Source: Typha latifolia
Taxonomy: Eukaryota; Streptophyta; Magnoliopsida; Poales; Typhaceae
Direction: 5' to 3'
DNA length: 64,000 nucleotides
Assembly: GCA_019914945.1 (NCBI GenBank)
Contig: CM034101.1
Coordinates: 7,637,188 to 7,701,187 of the forward strand
The notes under the pieces are model-generated. The model did not search any database. It was not told the DNA's origin and worked only from the letters and a program-made list of their open reading frames with translations. A program made the translations under genes and the position numbers. Numbering within the stretch: position 1 is the stretch's first letter; each line of letters begins with the position of its first letter. Shown piece by piece: positions 9,197-20,177 of this stretch.

Positions 9197-11095
9197 TTCT
9201 CAGAATGTATTTACTAATCAATGTGAACCAAGTAACAGACACGAGTTCCTTCATTCCGTCTTTATCGGGTCCTCCCTCTGCTTTGACTCTTCTACCTGAA
9301 ATATGCTGTGGGTGCACTACCGACCCACGCCTTTCCGATGACGTGGAAGGGAATATTAAAAAAAAAAAAAAACCAAAGCAAGAAGTAAAAGATAACTTCC
9401 CAGGGAGGGAAACTCCTAGCTTTTCGCGCCGTTTATTTTTTTTAAAAGGAGCAAAATAAAGATAAGAGAGAAAAGTCACGAAGCACGCCGCTGCCGCTGC
9501 CGCTGCCGCTGTCACTGTCGTTTTCGGCGGACCGTTTCCCCACAGCCGTCTAATATAACGGCCGTATCCTCCGCCCGTCACGGAAGATGTCTGAGGCGCA
9601 TGTTCCCACCGTCTTGATTTTATGCGGACGTCCAAGTACCATGATTTTATAATTAACACTTTACTTGGCAAGTGCTGTCCTCTTAATCTTCTTCCTGGAT
9701 CTCTGTCTCCCCAATCTTTATTATCTCCCTTTCCGTAAAGTCCACAATATACATAAAAATAGAGAACGATTATGTAAAATTAATATTTTCATCAAAGACA
9801 TAACCCCCCTTATAAAAATTATAATTGTTCACAAGGTTTATTAAGTTAAATTCAGTTTGTTTAATGTTTTTGGGCTCGTTTAAGATTTGGGCTTAATGTG
9901 GCTCAGCTTGAGAGTGAGCTCAGCCTGCTTACTGCATTTATTCCTCGCACCAACTAGAAGCGGTTTTCACGGTCTCACGTTCCCGCACCTCCCCCCGTGC
10001 GGACTCGTTCACTGACGACAGGGTCACATGACGAGTCCCCTAATTCGACACGTATCGGTCTCGTTTTAGTGACCGCACATGACTGGGCGGGTCATTCCAT
10101 GTACCCGTTCGCGTCGCTCAAGGTCGAGTGCTTCTGACCAATGATAATGAGCCGCGTGGGCGCAGTTCTCTTTCACCATAATCTACTTTTTCGCGTTCAA
10201 GGTACTGACACTTCTCGCGACTGGAAAATTACTGCCTTGTCCTTGGTAGGAGGCAACCTGGCTCATAGTTGTTTAGGTTCCACTAATCCCTTCATTAACT
10301 TAGGTCCATGTTTGCCCTAATCTTAGATGTCCCTCAAATTTTGCTATAATATAGGGTAAGTTAGATTACCATATTTCTCATTGATTACAATTTTATTACA
10401 TCTTAGGGGCACCTACCATTTTTTTTAACTAACTAGAATATCCTGATCTTAAGAAATTGCACTATCTGACCTCTTATTTTTAATATATTTAGTTTATATT
10501 AAATTGTAAATTTGTTATGATCTATCTTAAATGATATTATTACGAGGGAGTTTCTCTTTGGCGGGCAAAACTTGTATTAAATCTCTAATTACACAATTAA
10601 TTGCTCCTGCAAGTAGAAATTTTCGGGGGACTTTTTGGAGTGCCCCCTATCATTGCTCGAGATAGACTAGGTGGTTCGTTAGGCGCAAAGGTCAGGGACG
10701 GTATGCGATCGACATGGGCGGCGCGAGGGAAGCTTGGGGGTCAGAGACTCAGAGGCCATTATCCTTTGTCGGGCCCCATCCACGCACTGAGAACAACCCA
10801 AATGCCAAGCTATCCACCACCTCCAGAGCACGAGGACTCCAGACTAATTACCCAGTCATAACTATAATTAATTAATTAATTACAGCACTTCAGTACTATA
10901 TCTTGGGGGTATAAGAAAGTAAGAAGATGGGGTGCGCTAGAAAAAAAAATTAAAAAAAAAGAAGGGGTAGGAATAAGACTAGCGTAGTTGATCCAGGTCG
11001 GGCAGGTTGTGTTTAGTTCACTGCCCAGGGCCCAGGTCAGGCATGTGAATGATGGCCCTTGGCGTATAAACTCGGGTTTGAACATTATACTTATT

Positions 11096-11107
11096 TATAT
11101 ATAAAAA
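11096..11107 (+). promoter_or_regulatory. Probable TATA box of the ACR gene
   Basis: The run TATATATAAAAA lies about 215 bp upstream of the ACR start codon on the same strand. The interval to the ATG is mixed-composition leader with CT-rich blocks and no upstream gene. A plausible core promoter, judged by position and motif only. Confidence 0.45.
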
Positions 11108-11322
11108 CCGATGGAGAACCCCAAGGGGTTGGGCATAGGTTCTCACTACCTAACAAAAGTTCTCTTCCCCTTCCTTGTAGCTATTTGAGGTTAGTACTTC
11201 CTGTACCCAAAGAAGGGTTCATTGAGTTCCTTTGAATTCGTAGCTGGAAGATTTGAGTTTGTTGCTTCTCATCCAGTACTCAAATCGAAGCCGAGAGAAG
11301 AGAAAGGAGGGAAAGAGAAGAA

Positions 11323-12886
11323 ATGGGATGGAGTTCTTGCTTGGACGAGTTTGAGAGACTCGCAAACATTCCCAGAGTCGTCATCGACAATGGCGTCTGC
11401 CCAACTGCGACCCACGTCAAGGTAAGAATAAGAGTAAGCGATTTAATTCCCAATTAAATCTTGCACGTCTTTCCTGGATTAACCCATGATTTTGTTTATC
11501 TTTAGGTGGATAGTGCCCGGAAACACGGGATCCTCTTGGAGGCCATCCAGGTCCTCACCGACCTCGATCTCACCATCCAAAAGGGCTACATATCATCCGA
11601 TGGCCGCTGGTTCATGGACGTCTTCCACGTCACCGATCGCCACGGGCGCAAGCTTACTGATGCCGGCGTTATCTCCTGCATCGAGCACTCCCTCGTAGCC
11701 GACTCCTCCGCCGACAACGGCTTGGATAAACTAACGGCGTTAGAGCTAACGGGAGCCGACCGCCCTGGTCTCCTCTCTGAGATCTTCGCCGTGCTTGCCG
11801 ATCTCGAATTCAACGTCGTTGAGGCCAAGGCGTGGACCCACAATGGCCGGATCGGTTCTATAATCTTGGTCAATAACTCGGACCCAGGTTCGCAACGAGT
11901 CCATTGCATCGAATCGCGACTGCGGAACGTTCTCAAGATTAGCGTCTCGTCTCCGGCTCAGACCAACTCGGATCGGAGGCTCCACCAGCTCATGTTCGAA
12001 GACCGGGACTACGAGCGCGTCAACTCGGGGGAGAACTCGTCCACTTCTCGTTCTTCCGTTTCAGTTACGAACTGGGTCGAGAAAGGCTACTCTGTTGTCA
12101 CCGTGCAATGCCGGGATCGGCCCAAGTTGCTGTTCGATGTTGTGTGCACTTTAACGGATATGGAGTATGTTGTGTTCCATGGCACCATTAATACCGATGG
12201 CGCCAGAGCGCACCAGGTACGATTTTTATTTTCTTTTCGGTGTATTTGTTTTTATTATTTTAGGATTAGTAGAAAGGCTAATTACTTGAATTGGTTTTTT
12301 TTTCGCGCAATCTTTAGGAATTTTACATTAGGCATTCCGATGGGAGCCCCATCAGCTCGGAAGCCGAGAGGCAGCGTGTGATCCAATGCTTGCAAGCCGC
12401 CATCAAGCGGAGAGCATCCGAGGTAAAAAAAAATTCGCATACAAATGAGTAATTGATGCTATTTTGTCTATTATTATTCGTATTAACATTATCGGCAATG
12501 AGCAGGGATTGAGGCTAGAGCTATGCACATCGGATCGGCGGGGGCTACTCGCCGACGTGACTAGGACATTCCGGGAGAATGGGCTCTCGGTGACGAGGGC
12601 CGAGGTGGCGACCAGAGGCCAGATGGCGACGAACGTGTTCCACGTCATCGACACCGCCGGCCGCCCCGCCGACCCCAAGACGATCAATGCTGTCATCGAT
12701 AGGATCGGCGCGGATTTCCTCAAGGTGAACGAGGATTCTCCGCCGCGCTTCTCTGCCGGCGAGGAGGCCGGTACTGGTGGTGGGGCTGGACTGTTCTACC
12801 TGCGCAGCCTAGTGAAGAGGAATCTCTCCAACCTGGGTCTCATTAGATCCTACTCTTCATTGGAGACCAAACGAAGCGTCACATGA
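11323..12886 (+). CDS. ACT-domain repeat (ACR) protein, four exons, 431 aa
   Basis: Exons are 11323-11421, 11506-12216, 12318-12422 and 12506-12886; all introns are GT-AG and phase 0. The first exon begins [20 protein letters not shown], a typical ACR N-terminus, which fixes the start. Four ACT domains follow: about residues 18-95 ([32 protein letters not shown]), 112-185 ([20 protein letters not shown]), 238-310 ([20 protein letters not shown], split by intron 2) and 308-375 ([20 protein letters not shown]). ACR proteins resemble the ligand-sensing ACT region of bacterial GlnD and are thought to be plant amino-acid sensors or regulators; no catalytic domain is present. Length is close to the roughly 450 aa usual for the family. 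The tail ([20 protein letters not shown]) is also family-like. The frame is intact. A variant polyadenylation hexamer AATGAA lies at 13144-13149. I cannot decide which Arabidopsis ACR paralogue is closest. Confidence 0.95.
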
Positions 12887-15119
12887 GGTGATTGGGGGAA
12901 TCTACGTGGCAATTGTTGGGTATTACTACAAAGCCTATACCTTGCTTCCGCTTGTGTTTCATATGGAATGGTTTGTACATACAAAAAGATTAGTATTAGT
13001 TTGGGGAGACATGGAAGTGAGACAAGGAAAGGATAGCTGTTAGTTGTTCGAAGTAAGGAGTCAGGGACCCAGTGTTTGTTATGTTGTCAACTACCTGTGT
13101 AAATTCGTAGTTGGATGGTTGTATGTCTTCTTTATTTGTACATAATGAAGTTGATATATGGTACTATTTCTAATATTAGTGTTTGACTACATCTAGATTT
13201 GTTAGCTAAAGTTCTGTCATTGGAATATTCCACCTCCTTTTACCTGGTCTTTGAATTTATTATACCTTTTTCAATGCTTCAAGCCTTCAACTCTTTAGAC
13301 GAAACGCCACCTGCTTCATTAACAGCTATGACTCATTAGAAATTCTGGAAGGTGAATTAATAATCAAACTCTTTGAATCTGAGAAAGAGACTGCAGCCCT
13401 CCCTAGCCCCTTCCACTGAAGCATCCGTAACGCCTTATTTCAAGCCAGAGTCACTTTCTTGATGTGCTGTATTATTGAGGTCAATTTTATTTTGTATTTT
13501 TAAAATTTATATTGACTAGGAAAAATGGTGTTTTAGCTAATCCGACAATGATGGTCATTTTTACTGCTTGTTTTTATTTTCTGTTTATCAAAGAACTGGA
13601 TAAGGCTTATTAAAATTGTTATGGAGAGATAGAGTGGTATTACTATCACATGACAACTCGGCACTTGACCCATTATATCACATCGGGCACCATTACGGGG
13701 GAGAAAGATGAGGCCTAGCTTCATTAATTAAACGGAATTTAGTTCAACCCTAAATACTTTGAAGCCTATTAGTCTCTATATATATATATATATATATTTT
13801 TTTTTCCTTTTAGTTCTTTCTCAAAACTGTCGACACATGATACTTGATACGAGACAGATTGAAAGAATGATAAAGTTACATTTGAAGTAGCATTTTTTCT
13901 GTTACATTTTAGGTTTTACACTCTATTAGACTTCAAATGTATTAGAGTTATTTCTTTCAATTTAAGGTCATTTCCTCCTTTTATTTCCTCAAGTAGGTGA
14001 ACCTGTTCATGTTAACATAAGTTTGCTATAAGAATGCATGCGAAAAAATTATAGATACCCAGATATGTTTTATTAAAACCCTAGACATGACCCCAACCAT
14101 TTGCTTAAATAAACATATTGAATAATAATCAACGAATAATATAAAAATAAACACCAAAATTTTTATCTAAAAAATATCTCAAACTGAGTAAAAACTTACG
14201 GATCCAAACTCGTATCAAAACTAATCACTAAAACTTGTAACAGTTTACAAAAAACTGATAGATCACCTATTAATTTTCACGACTCAATCTGTACCAACCT
14301 TACTCACTAGACTCCACGGCACACTGTTTCTCATGATAGGTTTCTAAACATCAGTAACCCTCAAGGCTAATCCTTTCATCTCAATGACTCTCGAGACGTA
14401 GTTTTTTATTCAGATCTAATATAAATGTGTTAAGATGAGAATGATTTAGCACATTCTCTTTAAAATAAAATAAAAAGTGATCTTCACTGGCCTTCAAAAG
14501 ATGATCTTAAGATGGTTGTGGACAGCTCTTAGGGTTAGGGCATCATAACCCTTATATACATTCTGAAGATAAGATAAATTATAAGTCAAATCAAGTGTCT
14601 CGGAATGATTCAGATTGGTGTCATTGTCTAGGCGTTCCTTCTTGTTATGATCTCCCCTATGCCTAGTATGTTGTCGGGGCTAAGAGTCATAGTTACTTAT
14701 TGTTTCCATTTGATTGTTCTTTCTCGTTGTTGATACCGGCAAGGTTTTGCAAATTTTCGTGACTACATTCTGCACAACTAAAAATGCTCTTCTATGTGTG
14801 TGAACGATTTGACTTAAATGCTTCAAATCTTAAAAATCTTCAAACCAAATTGTATCAAAGCTTATAGATATGCTTATATACATGTATAAAATTACTTAGA
14901 ATATTTTGTATAAATTTGCCAATATTAAGAACCTAACAGCATGCATTCCTTAGTTGGAAAGAACTTAACAAGACATATTTCAAACATTTATTTTTAATAG
15001 TGAATTACGAATTACTCTTTACAATTATGCCAAAAATTAAAATTTGTATACATAGAACTTTATAAATTAACCTTGTTAGCTTAAAAGAATGTCATCAGTC
15101 TTTAAAAGTGACCCAAAAT
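12887..15119. other. ACR 3' region and intergenic DNA
   Basis: The first 250 bp are the likely 3' UTR of the ACR gene. After that I find only AT-rich intergenic sequence with a (TA)n microsatellite at 13777-13797. ORFs are short and without recognisable domains. Confidence 0.6.
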
Positions 15120-15326
15120 TAGCGGTGTGATTGAGCCGAGCTTGATCGAGCCTAGCCTCTGATGAAGCTTGACTTAAAATTAATACAGGTTCGGTCAAGC
15201 TTGATTTAAAATTAATTTCTGGCCTATAATTTCTATCAAGCTTGAATTGTAAACATTTTAATTCGAGCCAATTTCGAGTCAATTTTGAGCTAAATTTGAG
15301 CTTGAGCCTAAATGAGCCGATCAAAT

Positions 15327-15798
15327 CATGGATGGCCGTGTCGACCGGCAAGGGCATGCCGGTCAGCACTTGCCGTGCCCGCGGCATACTAGCAGCACGG
15401 CACGAGGCGTGCCGCATAGCACCCCTCCTAATAGTTCCGTCGTCGACCTCGTTGTCGAGCTACTCATTGCTGATCGTCATCGCCGTCACCATCGTCGTAG
15501 CCGTCGGGTGCCCTAGCCCGAGGGTGAAGGATAGACCAAGAGAGAGTGAGAGAGAAATTGAGAGAGAGAGATACTCACTCTCTCTTGGTCTCTCCTTCAC
15601 CCTCGGGCTGGGGCACCCGACGTGCTCAGGCAACGACGATGGCAATGACGATCAACGAGCGGCAAGCGGTGATGACGAAGGTGAAGGTGAGTATCTTTTT
15701 TTTCTCTCTCCTCTTACGGCACGACTAGCAAGTGCCGCGGCACGTGCCGTGCTAGTAGGTGGTCGGCAAAAGTCCGTGCCGTGGCACGACCATCATTG
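15327..15798. mobile_element. Nested hAT-like MITE with GC-rich foldback interior
   Basis: A perfect 8-bp duplication GATCAAAT flanks it (15319-15326 and 15799-15806). The terminal sequences CATGGATGGCCGTG and (reverse-complemented) CAATGATGGTCGTG form imperfect inverted repeats of a hAT kind. Subterminal regions on both sides are rich in CGGCACG/CGTGCCG words, and the centre is a long inverted repeat. It is GC-rich against a very AT-rich host element. The ORF at 15242-15808 is not credible because it crosses element borders and a CT/GA repeat. Confidence 0.75.
15506..15618. repeat. 45-bp inverted repeat (hairpin) at the MITE centre
   Basis: Arms at 15506-15550 and 15574-15618 are near-perfect reverse complements (GGGTGCCCTAGCCCGAGGG pairing with CCCTCGGGCTGGGGCACCC, then the GAAGG...AAGAGAGAGTGAG stem), separated by a 23-base GA-rich loop. 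Transcribed RNA would form a long hairpin. Confidence 0.9.
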
Positions 15799-16184
15799 GA
15801 TCAAATAAATATTTTCTAAGCCTTAATCAATTTAAACCAAATTTTGAGACTTATCAAGTTTGAATTAAATTAAATTTGATTTAGGCTTAAATTAAGATTA
15901 TAATAAGATCGAATTTAAAATATAAATAAATAAATCTAAATCTAGAACTAAACTATATAAGATTAAAGTACATAACAATCCACTTAAGAATAAATATTAT
16001 AACTATTTTGAGTCTTATCAAGTCTTATCGACCTTATTTGCTAAGCCGGCTCATAATCAAGTTTGTCTTAAAACTTTTTTTGAGCTTATTTTGAAGATAA
16101 AGCTCGATTTAACTTATTTTCGAGCCGAACTCAATGGAGCTCCGAGCTCAACTGCTTAGTTATTTTGACAGCCCTACCCAAAAC

Positions 16185-19100
16185 ATTTTGCTACATTTAA
16201 ATGTAAGAAATGCTTACCCCATGGCATTTGACATGGGGCTCTTAGGATTTATTAATTAGTCCCTTTCAGCATCACTATTAATCTATGAGATATTTTAGGG
16301 AGAGCTATAAAAACATTATTTATTGTTCCTTATCTATTTATTTCGGATGATTTGCAATAACAGTATACTTGGTTTTTTTTATTTATTTTGTCACCTAGGT
16401 CTGTATACTTTTCACTTGCAACTTAGATTTTCTTTTTTCTTTCATAGTTTGCCCTTCTCACTCATCATCTTCTTTTTCTTCTTTTTTTCAACTATCTAAC
16501 TGTCAAGACAAAAAAAAAAATTACAAAAACGTGAAAGATGACACCCTCTAAGGACGATGAAGAGAATGGAGAAGAAAATGGTGAAAAAAAATGACGAGGA
16601 ACATGGCAACATGCTGTTCGAATCATGCAACATTGCATATGATAATTTCTGGATATGCTACTAAAGGTCTATGAGCGATGGTTCCATAGAAAGTATGTTC
16701 AAATTACACCTACGAAACGATACAAATGTCGATATTACAACAATAATAAGAAGTTAGGACATGAGTACTTCATGTCCCTTACGTAGAATATAAGTTTTAC
16801 AAAACTAAGTAGAACTATCTCCAGATCATCGGACCTAAAAAGATATGAATTAACTGTCAAGTTTTTAGAATCATTTATTCGTCCCTATTTTAAGGTTATT
16901 CATATTTCTAACTCATCCATATTAATTTCTTATAAATATTTAGGTATTGTTGGAGTAAATTCATACTAGGTATTAATAATGATGAAATAAATATTTCTCT
17001 CACTCATCATTATTTTCATTCTTTTTCTTAGAACTGTAATATATAGTTTTTTATATAATAATAATATTTTTTTTAGAAATGAGAGACTAATTATTTCTAG
17101 TGGAAGAAAAGATAAACTGAGATCGAAGAAAAAGAGTAGGCAGAATGATTTGGTTGCTGATTTGTTAGCTACCTAGTGTTGTAAGTAAAACTAGGTTGAT
17201 GATATTATCATTGAGTCAGATTCACTTTTCCTGGTCAACACATTAAATAGTATATAGACACTATACACCATTATTAATTGGCTTGCTAATTATAGTAGAA
17301 CCATAGGTTATGATTATATCTGGGATGGTAGTTTTCCAAGTAAACTTATGCAGCTTTTGGTTTTCGACTCTAACTTAATATTTTGTACCCTTAAAAAAAA
17401 GAGTACATTTCCTTCAATTGTCGTACAAATGCTAATACATAAATATTAAAAAAGAAGGATACACAAAATAAGCTTAGAAAATACATGAGACATTTATATA
17501 GAAAAGAATAAGGAGAGTGAAAGAAAGAGTACGATAATATCTAACTCTGGTCCAACAGTATCAGCAAATGAAAGGAAAAAAAGAAAAAGAAAAAGCCAAG
17601 TGCATTAAAATCAACCGTTTAATTTTCTAATAGAATATATGTGAGCGCAAGCGAAGAGAGCGGTATCTCCGTCTCGCAAGCCGTGACACGTGCAGCGTGC
17701 CAAACGACGCGGAACACCGTCACGTGATTAATGACCGTCCATCCCCTTTCGGTAGCCTTTTATTTCCACCCTCCACGTTCCATCTCTTTCCAGAGGCATC
17801 TCCCCCACCTTCCTAACGTGTGGGTCCGTTGCTATTCGCCTCCTCTTCCCCTTCCCCCTCCCCCACTACAAACTCTAATTATTATTAATAACTCATTAAC
17901 CACTAAATAAAACACTTTTTCTTGCCACCTGCCCGTTTATTTATTTATTTTTTCTAATTTAAAGTAGTAAAAGGTTATGCTTTAAAAGTCTGGTTACCTC
18001 AAGACATGTTGTGGAAATTCGATGTGATCTAGGTTGCATTAGATCCAATTGAAGGGTCCCCAGATGACCGACCTTTAATTTTGTCATTTATAATAGTGGA
18101 AGAAAAGGTATCAATTAGCCCAAGAATCGCATTCCCCTAAGGTGGCTGCCAAACCCCCTCATCTTAAAATCCCAGGCTAGCAAATTGGATTGTTAGCCAA
18201 AAACACTAATGCTAATTAAAGGAATTACAACTTAAAATGGATGTAATGGAACATTCTATTTGTAAAATATTCTCCAGGATTCTATGTAACAGATAACACA
18301 CAAGTACCTGCTGTAAGCTAACAGAAAAGTGGATGATTCTCACAATTAAATATGGGAGACTTCATAAAGTAATTAACACAAATCGGTGACATATATTGGT
18401 TGCATACAATCGACAGCCACTACATCATGGGAATATAATTTTACTTGGGAATAAAGGAAGCGATTAATTCTACACGTGTTTGATAGTAACCTGTGATCGC
18501 ATTGTGATCTTGTGGGGGCCAACTCGATCAAATTTGGTGGCCTAACACTTACGTTAATTAGCTTTCACGTTATCGTTATTTTCACAGTCTTGCCAGCAAA
18601 CTGCCCAACTGTGCCCCATTATAGTGATGAGCATTTGTCCTGAAATCTATGGAGATAGGAACTAATAAATGTTACCTTTCCAACTAACTGGAACCAAATA
18701 TTATTTATTTCTTCTCCTCTTTTTTCCTGCAAGATTTTGACCTAGTGAAGCTTTATAATCATGGAGTATGGTTTTATGGAGTAATATACTCAATGTGAGA
18801 CTGCACTTCTCCGGTTGATGTATCACAAACAACTGAGACAATTAAAAGGGAACAGATAAGTTTAAATTTTCCATATTAATGGTGTATAGTGTGTGTATAC
18901 TAATGTTCTAGTAGTCTACAACTTCACTACCGAGTATCATTGAACAAATTCTAATTGAATTTGCGAACAAATACTGACGGGGTGGAATGGACGGGACATA
19001 GACAAGAATAACATCAAAACAAAGATATTCTACTCTTTAATATCGAGAGGTTCGACTGCTACAATAAGCTTCAGAGATTCCTGATGATGGTCAGAGGTAT

Positions 19101-19272
19101 TGTACCTTTTCACTAGATTCCTTGATGCAATGAAGAAAATGCACAAAAGTTGATTTTGATTTTTGGTGTGTCGATGATACTGGAAGCAATATCCTGCTAC
19201 TACTAGATAACTCATCACGGATACCGTTACCAAAACAAAGGTAAGTCTTAAAAGCTAGAAGAACCCCATAGA
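16185..19272. other. Intergenic AT-rich DNA
   Basis: No gene recognised. The one notable block is the GC-richer, G-box-containing stretch at 17640-17880, listed separately. A GA-rich, acidic-coding-like patch at 16540-16620 lacks an open frame of useful length. Confidence 0.5.
17685..17730. promoter_or_regulatory. Pair of G-box motifs in an orphan promoter-like block
   Basis: CACGTG occurs at 17687-17692 and 17721-17726, both in good context (GACACGTGCA and GTCACGTGAT). They lie in a 240-bp block that is clearly GC-richer than its surroundings, followed by a TTTTATTT run and a CT-rich leader-like stretch. G-boxes bind bZIP/bHLH factors in plants. I find no gene within 1 kb on either strand, so its role is unknown. 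Confidence 0.35.
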
Positions 19273-19905
19273 TAGGGGGTGTAAGTGAGTCGCGCTTGAT
19301 CAACTCTAATTCTGATCTTGAATTAAAAATAATTTTGAGCTTAGATTTGTGATCAAGTTTGAATTAAAATTATTTTTTAAGCTAATTTTAAGTTCGAGCC
19401 AATCGAGCCTAGGGCTAAACGAGCCATAATTTTAAGTCTTAATCAATTCAACCCAATTTCAAGCCTAATCCAACTTGAATTAAATTAATCTTTATATTAG
19501 CTTGAATTAAGCTTAAAATAAGGCCTAATCAAATTATAAAAATATAAATATGATATGAACTGGGTTAGGTTGCATCATATCATGATGCGAACTAAGATCT
19601 TGGTTCTAGCCATCCGTGGCTAGGATTTAGTTCAAGCCATCTACGGCTAGGGCAAATTATGGCATGAACAAGTGAGCCCTGGAGTAGAACTTATCGTGGG
19701 GCCCTCCTCCACATGGTAGATGGGATGCACATGAACATCGAGGACGTGCACTTCGAGAGCGATAGAAGGCATGAAAATTACCATGGACACCTTGAGGACA
19801 AAGTGGTTAGAAGCATAGTGGATTGATATGAACCAAGTTAAGTCAGATCATTTTATGAGGACATTTGGTTCGATAGATTAAACCTATTTATTTTTTAATT
19901 GATTA

Positions 19906-20146
19906 TGTAACAACCCAATTAAAAAAAGAAAAAAAAAACTGGTTGCATGGCACGACGTGGCCGGCCACAATGTAGCCGGCCTCGTGCCAAGCAGTGGCTG
20001 GAGGGGAGCATGCCACACCCCCCTCGCATCGCTGCAGCCAACCGGCTGCGACCAGCTGGTTGCGGCGGGCCCCAGCGCCGCCGCAACCACCGCCAAGACC
20101 CCCCCACCGCCTTCCCTCTCTCTCTCTTTAAATATCTTTCTCTCTA

Positions 20147-20177
<31 letters not shown>

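Larger units (their letters stand above)
7681..11095. other. Intergenic DNA upstream of the ACR gene
   Basis: I see no credible gene here. The short ORFs have no recognisable domains. The stretch holds two tandem repeats (listed separately), a fragment resembling the end of a hAT-type non-autonomous element (8600-8970, with CCGGTTGCCACCCCTA near 8951-8968), a short GCCGCT run at about 9487-9512, and AT-rich filler. No obvious transcription start is seen until the TATA box at 11096. Confidence 0.6.
15120..16176. mobile_element. Non-autonomous hAT-like element, hosting a second one
   Basis: The ends are TAGCGGTGTGATTGAGC on the left and TATTTTGACAGCCCTA on the right (reverse complement TAGGGCTGTCAAAATA), imperfect inverted repeats of the TAGGG-type seen in plant hAT MITEs. 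The flanks carry an 8-bp target duplication with one mismatch: CCCAAAAT at 15112-15119 and CCCAAAAC at 16177-16184. The interior is the non-coding 'gagcttgaatt/aatttgagc' type sequence also present at 19273-24014 and 24178-24748. No transposase is present. Without the nested insertion and one copy of its target duplication the element is about 577 bp. Confidence 0.75.

Noticed and set aside
9189..9671. 160-codon minus-strand ORF
   Set aside because: Contains poly-Ala and poly-Phe runs from simple repeats; no domain, no promoter.
11586..11985. Minus-strand ORFs in the ACR locus
   Set aside because: Shadows of ACR exon 2.
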